A stretch of 64,000 nt of DNA from Bromus sterilis (lineage: Eukaryota; Streptophyta; Magnoliopsida; Poales; Poaceae), in contig OX465601.1 in the NCBI GenBank assembly GCA_950022295.1, positions 72,115,501-72,179,500 of the forward strand, in the 5' to 3' direction. Shown here in pieces: positions 34,438 to 45,995 of this stretch. How positions within the stretch are numbered: position 1 is the stretch's first letter; the number at the start of each line of letters is the position of its first letter. Position numbers and translations under genes: made by a program. The notes below the pieces were generated by a model. It did no database searches, was not told the origin of the DNA, and saw only the letters and a list, made by a program, of their open reading frames with translations.

Positions 34438-36359
34438 GGCTGAGAAGCTATAACGTTCCAAGATACCAAGTTCACCCCTTAGTTGGCAAAACCTTGCTTC
34501 ATCCAATGGCTTGGTGAAGATATCCGCAAGTTGCTTGTCGGTGCCCACATGTGCAAGAACAATATCACCCTTTTGAATGTGATCTCGTATGAAGTGATGA
34601 CGAATGTCAATATGCTTGGTGTGAGGATGTTGACAAGGGTTGTTGGCAATCTTGATAGAACTTTCATTTTCACATAAGATGGGTACCTTCTGATAAGTGA
34701 GGCCATAATCCTCCAAAGTTTTCCTGATCTACAAGATTTGAGTGGCACAACTTGCGGCGGCCACATACTTGGCTTCGGCGGTGGAGAGAGAGACACAATG
34801 TTGCTTCTTGGAGTGCCAACTTACCAATGAGCGCCCAAGAAATTGGCATGAGCCGGATGTTGACTTCCGATCCACCTTGTCTCCAAGAGATCAAACTTGG
34901 CTTCCTTGGGGTACCAAAGGCCCAACAAAGGAGTATGAACAAGGTATCTAAGAATGCGCTTAACCGCCAAATGATGACTCTCCATAGGAGAGGCTTGATA
35001 TCTTGCACACATTCCTAAGCTAAGCATAATATCCGGTCTAGATGCACAAAGGTAAAGAAATGACTCAATCATAGAACAACAAAGAGTAGCATAAAACAGA
35101 ATACCGGAAAGGTCTTGATCTAGATATCCTTTGGTTGGCATGGGTGTCTTGCATGGCTTGGCATCCTTCATGCCAAACTTCACGAGCATATCTTGAATGT
35201 ACTTTGTTTGGGAGATGAAGGTTCCTTCGGCAAATTGCTCAATTTGAAATCCAAGGAAATACTTCAAGCTCCCCATCATGGACATCTCAAAGTTCTTGGT
35301 CATAGTTTCCGAGAACCACTTGCACAAAGATGGATTAGGAGAACCAAATATTATGGCATCTACATAGATTTGGCATATGGTCAATTCACCATTGGTTCTC
35401 TTGGTAAAAAGAGTGGCATCAATGACACCCCTCACAAATCCTTCCTCGAGTAAAAACTTCCTAAGATGGTCATACCAAGCCCTAGGGGCTTGCTTAAGAC
35501 CATATAATGCCTTATGAAGTTTGTACACGTGGTCCTTGTGATGAGGGTCACAAAAGCCGGGTGGTTGTACTACATACACATCCTCTTGTAGCGGACCATT
35601 AAGAAAAGCACTTTTTACATCCATTTGAAATAATGGGAATCCATTGAATGCGGCATAAGAAACAAACATGCGTATAGATTCAAGACGGGAAACGGGAGCA
35701 AAGGTCTCATCAAAATCCAAGCCTTCAACTTGGGAGTACCCTTGAGCCACTAGCCTTGCCTTGTTTCGAATGATATTACCATATTCATCTTGCTTGTTTT
35801 TGAAGATCCACTTGGTTCCAATGATGTTATGATCTTGACCGAAAGGCCTCTCCACGAGAGACCATACTTCATTCCGGGTGAAACTAGTGAGATCATCTTG
35901 CATTGCGATGAGCCAATCCGCATCCTCAAGTGCTTGTTCAACCCTAAGTGGTTCAATGCTAGACACAAACGAGAAGTGAGCACAAAAGTTCATAAGTTGA
36001 CGACGAGTAACTATACCTTGCCCCAATCCCGTGAGAATCTTGTCAACATCAACACGTCTAGCCACCAATGGCATGATGGAAGTTGGAGTTTCAATAGGCT
36101 CCACCCATTCGGTTTCATGAACAACATTTGGTTCATCATCAAGGGTGGAGAAATCTTCAATAGCATCATTTTCTCCAAAGCAAATGCGGTCAAGCCGATC
36201 TCGTGGATCAACCGCATCATCAACTTGTGGTTCAGAAACCACATCGGATTGTGGAGGGTCTTGTTCTTGTTCTTGTATAATGGGCTCATCATGAGAAATT
36301 GGATCTTGAGTGGTAGGATGAGGTGTTTGTGGTGGTGGAACACTTGGCCCATCACCCAC
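34438..36359 (-). pseudogene. M1 pol: reverse transcriptase and RNase H (broken)
   Basis: From 36359 leftward: a hydrophilic linker, then copia-type RT with WIFKNKQDEYGNI, ARLVAQGYSQ, FAPVSR, FPLFQMDVKSAFLNG, LYGLKQAPRAWY and the catalytic site near 35360, which reads YVDAIIF. The usual YVDD has lost its second aspartate, so polymerase activity is lost even where the frame is open. RNase H continues in other frames below 34840, with HTKHIDIRHHFIRDH and DIFTKPLDE before the stop at 34435-34437. The frame appears to extend to 36443 only because it reads into the LTR of N2; those ~28 codons do not belong to M1. The rest of pol resumes at 42743. Confidence 0.85.
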
Positions 36360-38004
36360 TGATACGTCCAAAACGTATCTATAATTTCTGCTTGCTCCAT
36401 GCATGTTTTGTGTGATATTTCTATGATCTAGATACACTTTCATACACTTTTGATCATATTTGGACTAACCTATTAACTCAGTGCACCACAGTGCCAGTTC
36501 CTGTTTTCTGCTGTTTTTCTATTTCAGTTTTCCCCCATATAAAAAGTGCCAGAAAAATTCCGGGAAAAATATAGGAAAAATCAGCGTACAGGAAGCTTTG
36601 CGAAGAGCCCGAGTGGGCCAGAGGGGAGCCAGGGGTGGCCCAGGCGGCCACCCGGCGCGGCCCCACCCCTGGTCGCGCCAGGGGGGCGCCTGGGGCCCCT
36701 GGTCCACCTCTGGCTGCCCCCCTTCGCCTATATATTCTCCGTCACGGGAAACTTCCAGATAGAGAACCCTTTTTCGCGATCTCTCCTCTGTTCCGCCGCC
36801 GCCGCGCTTCCAAGATCGGGAGCACCAGAAGACCTCTTCCCGGCACCCTGCCGGAGGGAGGGCCGACCTCCGGGAGTCTCCTCTCCACCATGGATGCTCC
36901 CCGGATGTCTCGTGAGTAGTTTTCCTTGGACCATGGGTCCGTGATCAGTAGCTATGTGATGTTCTCCTCCCCTCTTTGTTCTTCATGGTTTAGACCTCGT
37001 GAGCTGCCCTACATGATCGAGGCACTTTTGTAATCTTTCTGTTGTTCCTAAGCTGAGTTTGACGGGATCTGATGGATTATGAGATTATGTTCAGATTGTG
37101 ATTGAGTAATATATTTGGTTTTTATCTCTTATATTTTTGTTCCTAAGTAATTCTTGCATGTTCTCTGTTGCTGTTTATTGCTTTGGCCAAGTAGTAGGTA
37201 GTAACCCCAAGAGGGAACGTTATGCTCGATTGTGGGTTCATGCCCCCCGATGACACGCTTGAGTGACAGAAACATGAGTCTAGGGGATGTGTTGTTGCCA
37301 CAAGGGGGGAAACAACGGTGCGTGTAACCACGGTTGCAAGGATTGTTTACTTTACGCAAAGTGCTTTTTAATGCAGTTGTCTGTTGCTTTGGGTTTACAC
37401 TTTGGGTGGGGCTCGCAACTTAATACCAGTGAGATGTTCTGGATAGATATCTCAAGGTGGATGATTAGTACTAGATGCAGTTGGATTTCGGTCTACTTAT
37501 TTTGGCGTACTGCCCGTGCTTTTGAGCCTCTTCCTTTCTTTTGTAGCATAGTTAGCATTGCGGTGCGTTCATAATCCTGTCAATTGCCCTTCTGTAATTT
37601 GTTTACCTCGCATAGCAGTTTTATCGTCTTTTGGGAGAGAGACATCACTAGTGAACATCACGTATCCCGGTCCATATCCTCATTACTGTTTCCACGCTCA
37701 TTTACTTTTCTGCTTTTACTTTCAGTTGCTATCATTATCCCTTGTGTTTGATCCTTTGTGAACAACAAGACCGGAGAGATTGACAACCTCTCTGAACTTC
37801 GTTGGGAAAAAAGTTATTAGTGTCTGTGTGCAGGTCCGCGTCAGTTGCGCCGCTGACACCTACTTATCATCTCTGGAGTCCTACTGGAAACAAACCTTGG
37901 TATCTTTACTGAGGGAAATTTTCTGCTATGCTACATCACGCCTTCCACTTGGGGCTCACCAACGAAGGGCGATAAGACTACACCCGTCAACTCTCGCGCC
38001 ATCA
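36360..38004 (+). repeat. N2 5' LTR
   Basis: It is 1645 bases and matches 41493-42737 over its last ~1245. GC-rich inverted repeat at about 36604-36722; TATA box TATATATT at 36729-36736. Confidence 0.9.
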
Positions 38005-38014
38005 AGCAAATTTT

Positions 38015-38032
38015 TGGCGCCGTTGCCGGGGA
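38015..38032 (+). other. N2 primer-binding site (tRNA-Asp)
   Basis: TGGCGCCGTTGCCGGGGA lies 10 bases after the LTR end. Confidence 0.9.
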
Positions 38033-38172
38033 CTGAGTGATAAGATAGGGGAGTTGCACACTACCCTTTACCTTTGTTTTTTAGTCTTGTTAGTTTACCT
38101 TTCAGTTTTTATCTTTGTGTCTTTTTTCAAAAATCACAAAAAAAAATATTTATCTTGCTAGTGGTTGTCATT

Positions 38173-38993
38173 ATGTCTGTCCCTTTTTCCTTTGTTGAGA
38201 CAGAGGTTCTCACCTTTAAACAAAAAGGTGGTGAAAGTTTAAAACATGCTTGGTATAGAATTAATGATTCTCAAAAAAGAGCCACCAAGAAGCAATCCAC
38301 TACTATCCTGCTTAGAAATTTTATGTCGGGATTACTCCTTGGAATAGGTTCATATTAGATACTGCTATCAATGGGAATTTCCTACAAGCCCCGATTTGGG
38401 AGTCTCTTAATGTTATTGAAAATCTTGTTGGAAATCTTCCTATTGCTAGCATACAAGAAGATATAACTCTAGCTCACATTATGAAGAAACTTGAAAAGAT
38501 AGAGTTAGAAATACCAAGTGTAACTAGGATAAATGAGTTGGATCGCAAGATTCATGGGAATTTGAATAGGCTTGATAGCTCCATGCTTAAAATTATTAAA
38601 ACTTTGGAGGTCATCAAATCCCGTGATACGGATCTTTCTAGGATTGATAAGATTGAGGAAATCATTAATACCCTAGGAACTACTTTTACCTCAATCAAAC
38701 CAAAAAAGGTAGAGACTTCATCAAGAAGGGAACCTAAGTTCAATTATGTCCCTAGAGTTCCCCGACCTAAAAATAAACCAACCATTGCCAAAGAAGTTGA
38801 AACCGTGAAAACTTTGGAAGAAATACCTCTCTTTGATAATTTTATAAATGAATCTTCCATTGATTTTCCTCCTTTTGGTTTTCTCCCTAGAAGTATCTTC
38901 ATTAGGCATTTATTTGAAAGACCTCTTAAGACTAGTTGTACAATTGAGGAGCTTCTTGATGATCTTGATAATGATTCGATTGATACAACTTGA
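38173..38993 (+). pseudogene. N2 gag-like ORF, frameshifted
   Basis: ATG 38173 opens a frame of 61 codons ending at 38358. The homology continues one base out of frame (LDTAINGNF and onward) to the stop at 38993, so a single base seems lost near 38355. The sequence around 38225-38390 has the gag pattern SLKHAWYRIND...LLRNFMSGLL...DTAINGNFLQAP known from Athila-type capsids. The remainder (from about 38480) is a Lys/Glu-rich helical region with conserved DRKIHGNLNRLD and no zinc knuckle. No protease follows, so even unbroken it would be a gag-only protein. Confidence 0.7.
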
Positions 38994-41492
38994 TCTTTTG
39001 CATCATGCCTAGCTTAAAGGCATAAAAGAAAGCGCTTTCGGGAGGCAGCCCGCAACGAATTTAGGTTTCTTTTTGCTTTTTGTTGTGTCTTGATGTTTGT
39101 TACTACTGTAGCAACATCATTGTATCTTTATTTTTCAGCTTTGTGCCAAGTTATAGCCTCTTATGATAAGGGAAGCAAAAGTTGTGACGTGCTGTCCAGA
39201 AAACAGATTCTGTCCCTTGACAGAAAAATTCGAATCAAATCACCAGATCATATTTTTTTACCTGAATTTTTTGACAGCGTGCTCTATACAATTGTGAAAC
39301 TTTCGTATGTTCTGAGTTTTTTTATTTGAGTTGCAGAAGTGCCCCTAAAAAAATCTTTACTACCTGTTGTTCTGTTTTTCACAGATTCTGCCACGTTTTG
39401 TCTCTCCTAACTTTTGCAAACCTTAAGCTTGCTTTTTCTTTGCAACAACTTTTTGGAACTCTTGAGAAACAGTAGCTCTTCAAGAATATCTTTATATCCA
39501 GTGGGGAAAATTATTTTATTAAGGGTACTAACCTCTCTAATCAGCTTATGATGAGTTATGTATGAAGGGAGTTTTCAAGTGTGCGATGGAAGATGATGAA
39601 AGAAGATCCAGGAGTGTCAAGCGCTCAAGCTTGGGGATGCCCCCATTCATACCCAATAAATATTCAAGGAGACTCAAGCATCTAAGCTTGGGGATGCCCC
39701 CGTGCATCCCCTTCTCCATCAGCAATCATCAGTTCGTCCTTCGTCTCACTATATTTTTATCACTTCATGCGTTATGTGCTATGCTTGGAGCGTCTCGCTC
39801 TTAGGTTTTATTTTTAGTTTTCTTTAGCTTTGCTTGCTGTTCATAACAAGTTAGATCCCGTCTTACTTTGTGTGGGAGAGAAACACACTCCACTTTCAAA
39901 ATCTAGAACACATCAAAGAATTTTTCATGCCTATCTTTCTCTGTTGTGTGTTCTTTACCTTTTCATAGCTACTGCCATGTTTAGTTTTAGTTTTAGTTTG
40001 TATTTAGCAAGAGCCTTGGCTTTTGTTTAGTTTGTTGCTGGAACTCTCTTTAGTTTTCATGTTTATCTTGTTAAGAGAGTTGCTTGTTGCAGTGAGTTGT
40101 GTCTTGTCTTGAAAGTAGGTAATTAAGGTTGCTATTTAATTTTAGTAGTAACTTGCAATGGTTTTGAGGTATTGATGTGAGTAATGTTTGAACTTTTGGT
40201 GTCAAGAGCTCTGGCCTATTAGTGATAGGTGTCGTATTTTGGGCAATCCGTGTGTATTTTCAAAACCTACAAAACTATTTGAGAACTCTAGCTACTAGAT
40301 GGATCACTAATCTTTGGAGGGATCGAATATTAGAGAACACTCACGTACCATGAGTCGAGGATGCGCAAGGATAACCAAACCCCCATACACTCCTCCTCGG
40401 GGTACTTGTCTCTTTGTCAACCTCCTTTTTAGATTGAGAGTTACCGATAATAAGTGCATGAGTTCTTCGGACTAATGTAAGTATTTAAAGTTGACACTTC
40501 CACCTTCCCATATTTTGCTAGCCTCTCCCGTGCCGTGCATTGCCTTCTTCTCACTCCGAGAGTTGGTGTCCACTTTCGCCGGTACATCCAAACCCTTGGC
40601 ATGATACGCTCTGTCATCATAAACCTCCTTATATCTTTCCTCAAAACAGCCACCATACCTACCTATCAAGGCATTTCCATAGCCTTTCCGAGATATATTC
40701 TCATGCAACATCCACCTCTTCATGACTTGATCTTCATGTCATACATGTTCCTGCTACACTGGCAGCGACATACATTGCATACATCATGATAGTTACATCT
40801 TCTTTATGATTTTGAGTACCTTGTAAAGTGTGAAAGATCTCCTTTACCTTCTTGTAAAATAGAGTGTTTCCCTTAAGTGAGGAAAAGATCCCAAAGTGGA
40901 CACAATAAAAGATCCCAAAGAGGACAAATGAGAGTTAAATAGAAAGAGCCTTGAGGCCACAAAAAAATACAAAAAAATAGAAAAAAGAAAAAAAAGAGAG
41001 AAAGGGGCAACACTACTATCCTTTTGATATCCTTGTACTCCATAGAGATGATCATTATGCATATAGCTATGTGGGGACCTTCACACTATAGAACTTGGCT
41101 TGCATATTCCAAGGATGAGCCTCCTCAAACGAGCTCTAGGTCTTCATGAGCGAGCAAGTTAGATGCACCCCCACTAGTTCCATTGGAGAGCTTCCTAGCT
41201 CGTATGTGCATCCGTTGCATGGCAATCCCTACTCCTCACAGCATATCTATCATTTGGCATCTCTTGCCTATGATTGTCCTCATTGATGTGAGCCTTTCTC
41301 ATCCTTTTTGTCTTCCTCCTCCGCACTTCTCTCTTTGCCATCCTAAGTGTCAACTCTCGTGCTTGCGCTCATCCATTGCATGAGTTCTCAAAATATTGAA
41401 AAAAGGAGTGGATCAAATTGACTTGTACCTGGCTAGTGGTCTGGGGACGAGTCAAGATAAGATTCCAGAAAAAAACCGAGTGTGAAACTTTA
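38994..41492 (+). other. N2 noncoding internal region
   Basis: It is matched to N1 (1433-2497 joined to 7236-8685) and N3 (57240-59760), including the stem-loop pair (about 39635-39710; the second is intact) and the A-rich tract near 40965-41000. The last ~300 bases before the polypurine tract are deleted. No gene was seen. Confidence 0.7.
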
Positions 41493-42737
41493 GTAGAGAA
41501 CCCTTTTTCGCGATCTCTCCTCTGTTCCGCCGCCGCCGCGCTTCCGAGACCGGGACCACCAGAAGACCTCTTCCCGGCACCCTGCCGGAGGGAGGGCCGA
41601 CCTCCAGGAGTCTCCTCTCCACCATGGATGCTCCCCGGATGTCTCGTGAGTAGTTTTCCTTGGACCATGGGTCCGTGATCAGTAGCTATGTGATGTTCTC
41701 CTCCCCTCTTTGTTCTTCATGGTTTAGACCTCGTGAGCTGCCCTACATGATCGAGGCACTTTTGTAATCTTTATGTTGTTGCTATGCTGAGTTTGATGGG
41801 ATCTGATGGATTATGAGATTATGTTCAGATTGTGATTGAGTAATATATTTGGTTTTTATCTCTTATATTTTTGTTCCTAAGTAATTCTTGCATGTTCTCC
41901 GTTGCTGTTTATTTCTTTGGCCAAGTAGTAGGTAGTAACCCCAAGAGGGAACGTTATGCTCGATTGTGGGTTCATGCCCCCCGATGACACGCTTGAGTGA
42001 CAGAAACATGAGTCTAGGGGATGTGTTGTTGCCACAAGGGGGAAAACAACGGTGCTTGTAACCGCGGTTGCAAGGATTGTTACTTTACGCAAAGTGCTTT
42101 TTAATGCAGTTGTCTGTTGCTTTGGGTTTACACTTTGGGTGGGGCTCGCAACTTAATACCAGCGAGATGTTCTGGATAGATATCTCAAGGTGGATGATTA
42201 GTAGTAGATGCAGTTGGATTTCGGTCTACTTATTTTGGCGTACTGCCCGTGCTTTTGAGCCTCTTCCTTTCTTTTGTAACATAGTTAGCATTGCGGTGCA
42301 TTCATAATCCTGTCAATTGCCCTTCTGTAATTTGTTTACCTCGCATAGCAGTTTTATCATCTTTTGGGAGAGAGACATCACTAGTGAACATCACGTATCC
42401 CGGTCCATATCCTCATTACTGTTTCCACGCTCATTTACTTTTCTGCTTTCACTTTCCGTTGCTATCATTATCCCTTATGTTTGATCCTTTGTGAACAACA
42501 AGATCGGAGAGATTGACAACCTCTCTGAACTTCGTTGGGAACAAAGTTATTTGTGTCTGTGTGCAGGTCTGCGTCAGTTGCGCTGCTGACACCTACTTAT
42601 CATCTCTGGAGTCCTACTGGAGACAAACCTTGGTATCTTTACTGAGGGAAATTTGCTGTTGTGCTACATCACGTCTTCCACTTGGGGCTCACCAACGAAG
42701 GGCGAGAAGACTACACCCGTCAACTCTCGTGCTATCA
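41493..42737 (+). repeat. N2 3' LTR, first ~400 bases deleted
   Basis: It begins within TAGAGAACCC, equivalent to 36760 in the 5' LTR, directly after internal sequence. Polypurine tract, LTR start and TATA box are gone. The remainder is nearly identical to the 5' LTR. Confidence 0.85.
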
Positions 42738-42742
42738 CCCAC

Positions 42743-44122
42743 CTCATCATCTCTAGGAACTTGAGCAATGGGCACAAGATCTCCGATGCCCATGCCAAGA
42801 TGTCTTGAGACGAATCTTCATTATTTCCTACATCACTTAGATCAACTTGCTAACCATGGGAGCCATTAAATTCATCAAACTCCACGTCACAAGTTTCCAC
42901 AACACATCCGGTGGATTTTTTTCAGACCCTATAGGCGTGAGAGTTTGAAGCATATCCAACAAATATACCCTCAATTGTTTTGGATTGAAACTTAGCTAAC
43001 CGGTCTTTCTTATTGAGAAAGAAACACTTACAACCGAATACTCGGAAGTATTTGACATTTGGCTTGTGACCGGTTAGAAGCTCATAGGGGGTCTTTATCA
43101 AGATCTTGCGAAGAAAGAGCCGGTTTGATGCATGGCATGCGGTGTTGATGGCTTCGGCCCAAAAGCTATATGGTGACTTGTACTCATCCAACATGGACCG
43201 GTCCATCTCCACAAGAGTGTGGTTCTTCCTCTCGGCTACACCATTTTGTTGAGGGGTGTAAGGTGCGGAATATTGATAATCAATCCCCTCATCACTCAAA
43301 AATTCTTCCAAGGTGTAGTTTGAATTCGGTGCCATTGTCACTTCGTATTGCCAAGATAGCCATGTTGTATTTTCTTTGGGCTTGCTTGGAAAAATCAATG
43401 AAGGTGGCCTTCGTCTCGTCCTTCGACTTGAGGAAGAACACCCACGTGTATCTTGAATAGTCATCAACAATGACAAGACCATATTTCTTCCCACCAAGAC
43501 TATCCCATGATGGAGGCCCAAAGAGATCCACGTGAAGGAGCTCCAAAGGCCTTGAAGTTGACACGATATTCTTGGGGGTATGCTTTGCTTGATGTTGCTT
43601 CCCGGCTATGCATGCACTACACACACGATCTTTCTCAAAAGACACGTTTGTTAGTCCGAGAATGTGTTCACCCTTTAGGAGATCTTTTAGATTTCTCATA
43701 CCGACATGGGCTAGCCAGCGATGCCATAGCCACCCCTTGTCGGCCTTGGCCATTATACAAGTTGCATGGTAGGTACTCTCTTTCGAGAAATCAACCGTGT
43801 AAAGGTTGCCATCCAACTATCCAACAAAGGCCACTTCGAGAGTAACTCTCCTAAAGACTTTCGCACTTGTTAGGCCAAATAGTGTATCATAACCAACGGA
43901 AGCTAATTGACGAACAGAAAGCAAATTGTATTGAAGGGATTGGGCAACCATAACATTTGCAAGAGAGATATAATTAGTAATATCCACCTTGCCCAACCCA
44001 AGTACCTTTCCCTTGGAACCACCACCAAATACAATGCTCATATATGGTTGAATTGCATCCTTGAAGTCCTTGAGCAAACGGCTTTCTCCGGTCATGTGAT
44101 TGGTGCATCCACTATCAATCAC
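42743..44122 (-). pseudogene. M1 pol: protease and integrase (broken)
   Basis: Protease starts near 44122 with the aspartate motif VIDSGCTNHMTG. An in-frame stop at 43817-43819 interrupts the join to the pre-integrase zinc region (WLWHRWLAHVGMRNL, CSACIAGK). The integrase core has HVDLFGP and IRSDNGTEF for the two aspartates. After a frameshift near 43335 the glutamate follows in PQQNGVAERKN. The frame then runs to the N2 insertion site at 42742, with the usual copia block GCKCFFLNKKDR. These would process the polyprotein and insert the cDNA; this copy is inactive. Confidence 0.85.
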
Positions 44123-44161
44123 CCATTTGACTCCACCGGAGAGAGCATCCTACACATAGGT

Positions 44162-45995
44162 TTAAGCTTTGGTTAGAGGTGCCCATTTTGCAATGGGACA
44201 TCTAAGGTTAGTAACAAGAGTCTTTGGGACCCAAATGGTATAGAAACGGAAAGCATTACGGGGCCCAATGAATTTTGCAAACACCTCTCCATCCTTTGCC
44301 TTACGAAGCACATAGGATGGAGGCATATTCTCCTTCTTTTTGTTAGGAATAAGCTTGCCCCTAGTGGCCTTCCCATTCCCAACATCAACCTCATCAACCT
44401 TCTTCTTACCCGTGTCCTTGTGCCCTTCACGAACAAAGATCACCTTTTGGGGAGTTGACACCTTGCTAAGAGTGACATCCTTTGTCACACTTGTACTCGG
44501 GTCAAACCCAAGTCCCTCCTTAGCAAAGGACTCCTTGTGATGACTTAGTACATCATTTAGATTTTTCTCGCCTTGGGAACAAGTCAAGAGGCCCTTCTTT
44601 AATTGAGCATGAAAAGCTAAGTTCTCCTCAATGAGAGATGCTTGATCAAGAGTAGAGTTAGTAGCACAAGCATTAACATGTACAATAGTGGGAGGATACA
44701 TCTTAGTAAGAGTTTTTATATGAGCAAGTTTGTGAGCCTCAAGATTCTTCTGAAGGGTGGTGACTTCCTCATCTTTTGTCTTGAGATACAAGGTCAGTAC
44801 CTCAACATCCTTATAAAGGGAGGTGTTTAGCTCCACAAGTTTGCTCATATCATTTTCAAGTTCCTTACAAATTTCATTAGCCTTTTTCAAGGAGGCAACA
44901 TGCTTATCATTTAAGTCATTTGTTGCGTGGACAACTTTGCACAAGTTGTCATTCCGAGCTTCCTCAAAGTCAACCTTTCGCTCAAGGAGAGTATAATTCT
45001 CCTTTTCCTCGGTGAGAAGGATTTCAAGATCCTTAATGGTTGTGGAGTGCTTACCCACCACATCCATAAGTAATTGAAACATTTTGAGCTTGTTGCCTTT
45101 GAGAGAGCTCATCATTTTGTTCACTTTAGCAAACAACAAATCTTCACAAGTAGCATGTGCATCATCACTTTCCGCATCAGGAAATTCATCATGAGATTCT
45201 GAAGAGAACATGAAGGACTCATCAATAGGAGTTACCTTGATCTTAGCCGAGGAGGAGGGAGTGTCGTCATCAACCAACTTGGCCATGAGACACTTGTGTG
45301 CATTGCCAGTGTAGTCACTCATGTAATTGTAGTTTACAACTTCACCTTCCTTGTTTAGGAGCTTTAAGGTCTTTTGTGTATCTTGAGCAACTCCGGCCAC
45401 ACCACCAACATCCTCGGGATCGGACCCTTCTAGAGACAACAATGCTTTCTTCTTGAACTTGTTGTTGAGAGGGTTTGGGAGCTTCTTGGCAACTTCCTTC
45501 TGAGGAAATCGAGGCTTGTCCTCTCTCTTCTCATACGGACAATCCTCCGCAAAGTGTCCCGGTTTCTCACAGTTGTAGAAGTTTCTTGTCTTCTTCTTTT
45601 GGAATCTTCCCTTGTAGTCCTCTTTTATGAACCTCTTCACAAAGAGAGATATATCATCATATGAGGGAGTATCATCAGAGTTATCATCATCTTCATACTC
45701 ATCTTCTTCCTCATCATCATCAAACTCCTCGAGCCTAGCCTTGAGTGCTAGGTTTGAGGATGGACCACCATATGTGGCAAGAAGTCTCTTGGACTCCTTT
45801 AGGTGTCTTCATATTGCAAGAAGGTGGCAATCACATCATCCAGTGTCATCTTGAAGAAGTCAGGCATACGCCTCAATTCCCTCACCATTTGATACGAATA
45901 TACCATGAGAGCATTCAACATCTTGTCCACAAGGTAACGGTTGGTGATTTGATATCCATCCAAATATTTCTCACATGTGAAGGATTGGACATGAG
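44162..45995 (-). pseudogene. M1 gag, central and C-terminal part
   Basis: From the A2 insertion at 45995: capsid-like sequence (CEKYLDGYQITNRYL, LDDVIATFLQYED), a frameshift near 45795, an Asp/Glu-rich acidic stretch (about 45735-45660), and the CCHC zinc knuckle near 45580, where the first cysteine has become Phe (FYNCEKPGHF). A long Lys/Glu-rich predicted coiled coil (about 45100-44650) and a basic tail follow. It ends in TAA at 44162-44164; the protease follows in the same frame after a second stop, TAG, at 44150-44152. An in-frame stop between gag and pol is known in some Sireviruses. Confidence 0.8.

Larger units (their letters stand above)
36360..42737 (+). mobile_element. N2: non-autonomous Athila-like element with a gag fragment, in M1 pol
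   Basis: It starts TGATACGTCC and ends CGTGCTATCA, with the perfect 5-bp duplication CCCAC at 36355-36359 and 42738-42742. The order is 5' LTR, tRNA-Asp primer site, degraded gag-like ORF, noncoding region and 3' LTR lacking its first ~400 bases. The shell is very like N1 and N3 but the coding part is different. Its LTRs end in ATCA, unlike the CCAATA of N1 and N3. Confidence 0.9.

Noticed and set aside
36355..36359. CCCAC as a preferred target site
   Set aside because: N2 and N3 both inserted after CCCAC, but S1 used GTACT and S2 ATAAC; two cases are too few to claim a preference.
34821..36443. 540-codon frame taken as one protein
   Set aside because: The first ~28 codons are the LTR of N2 read backwards; the M1 part begins at 36359.
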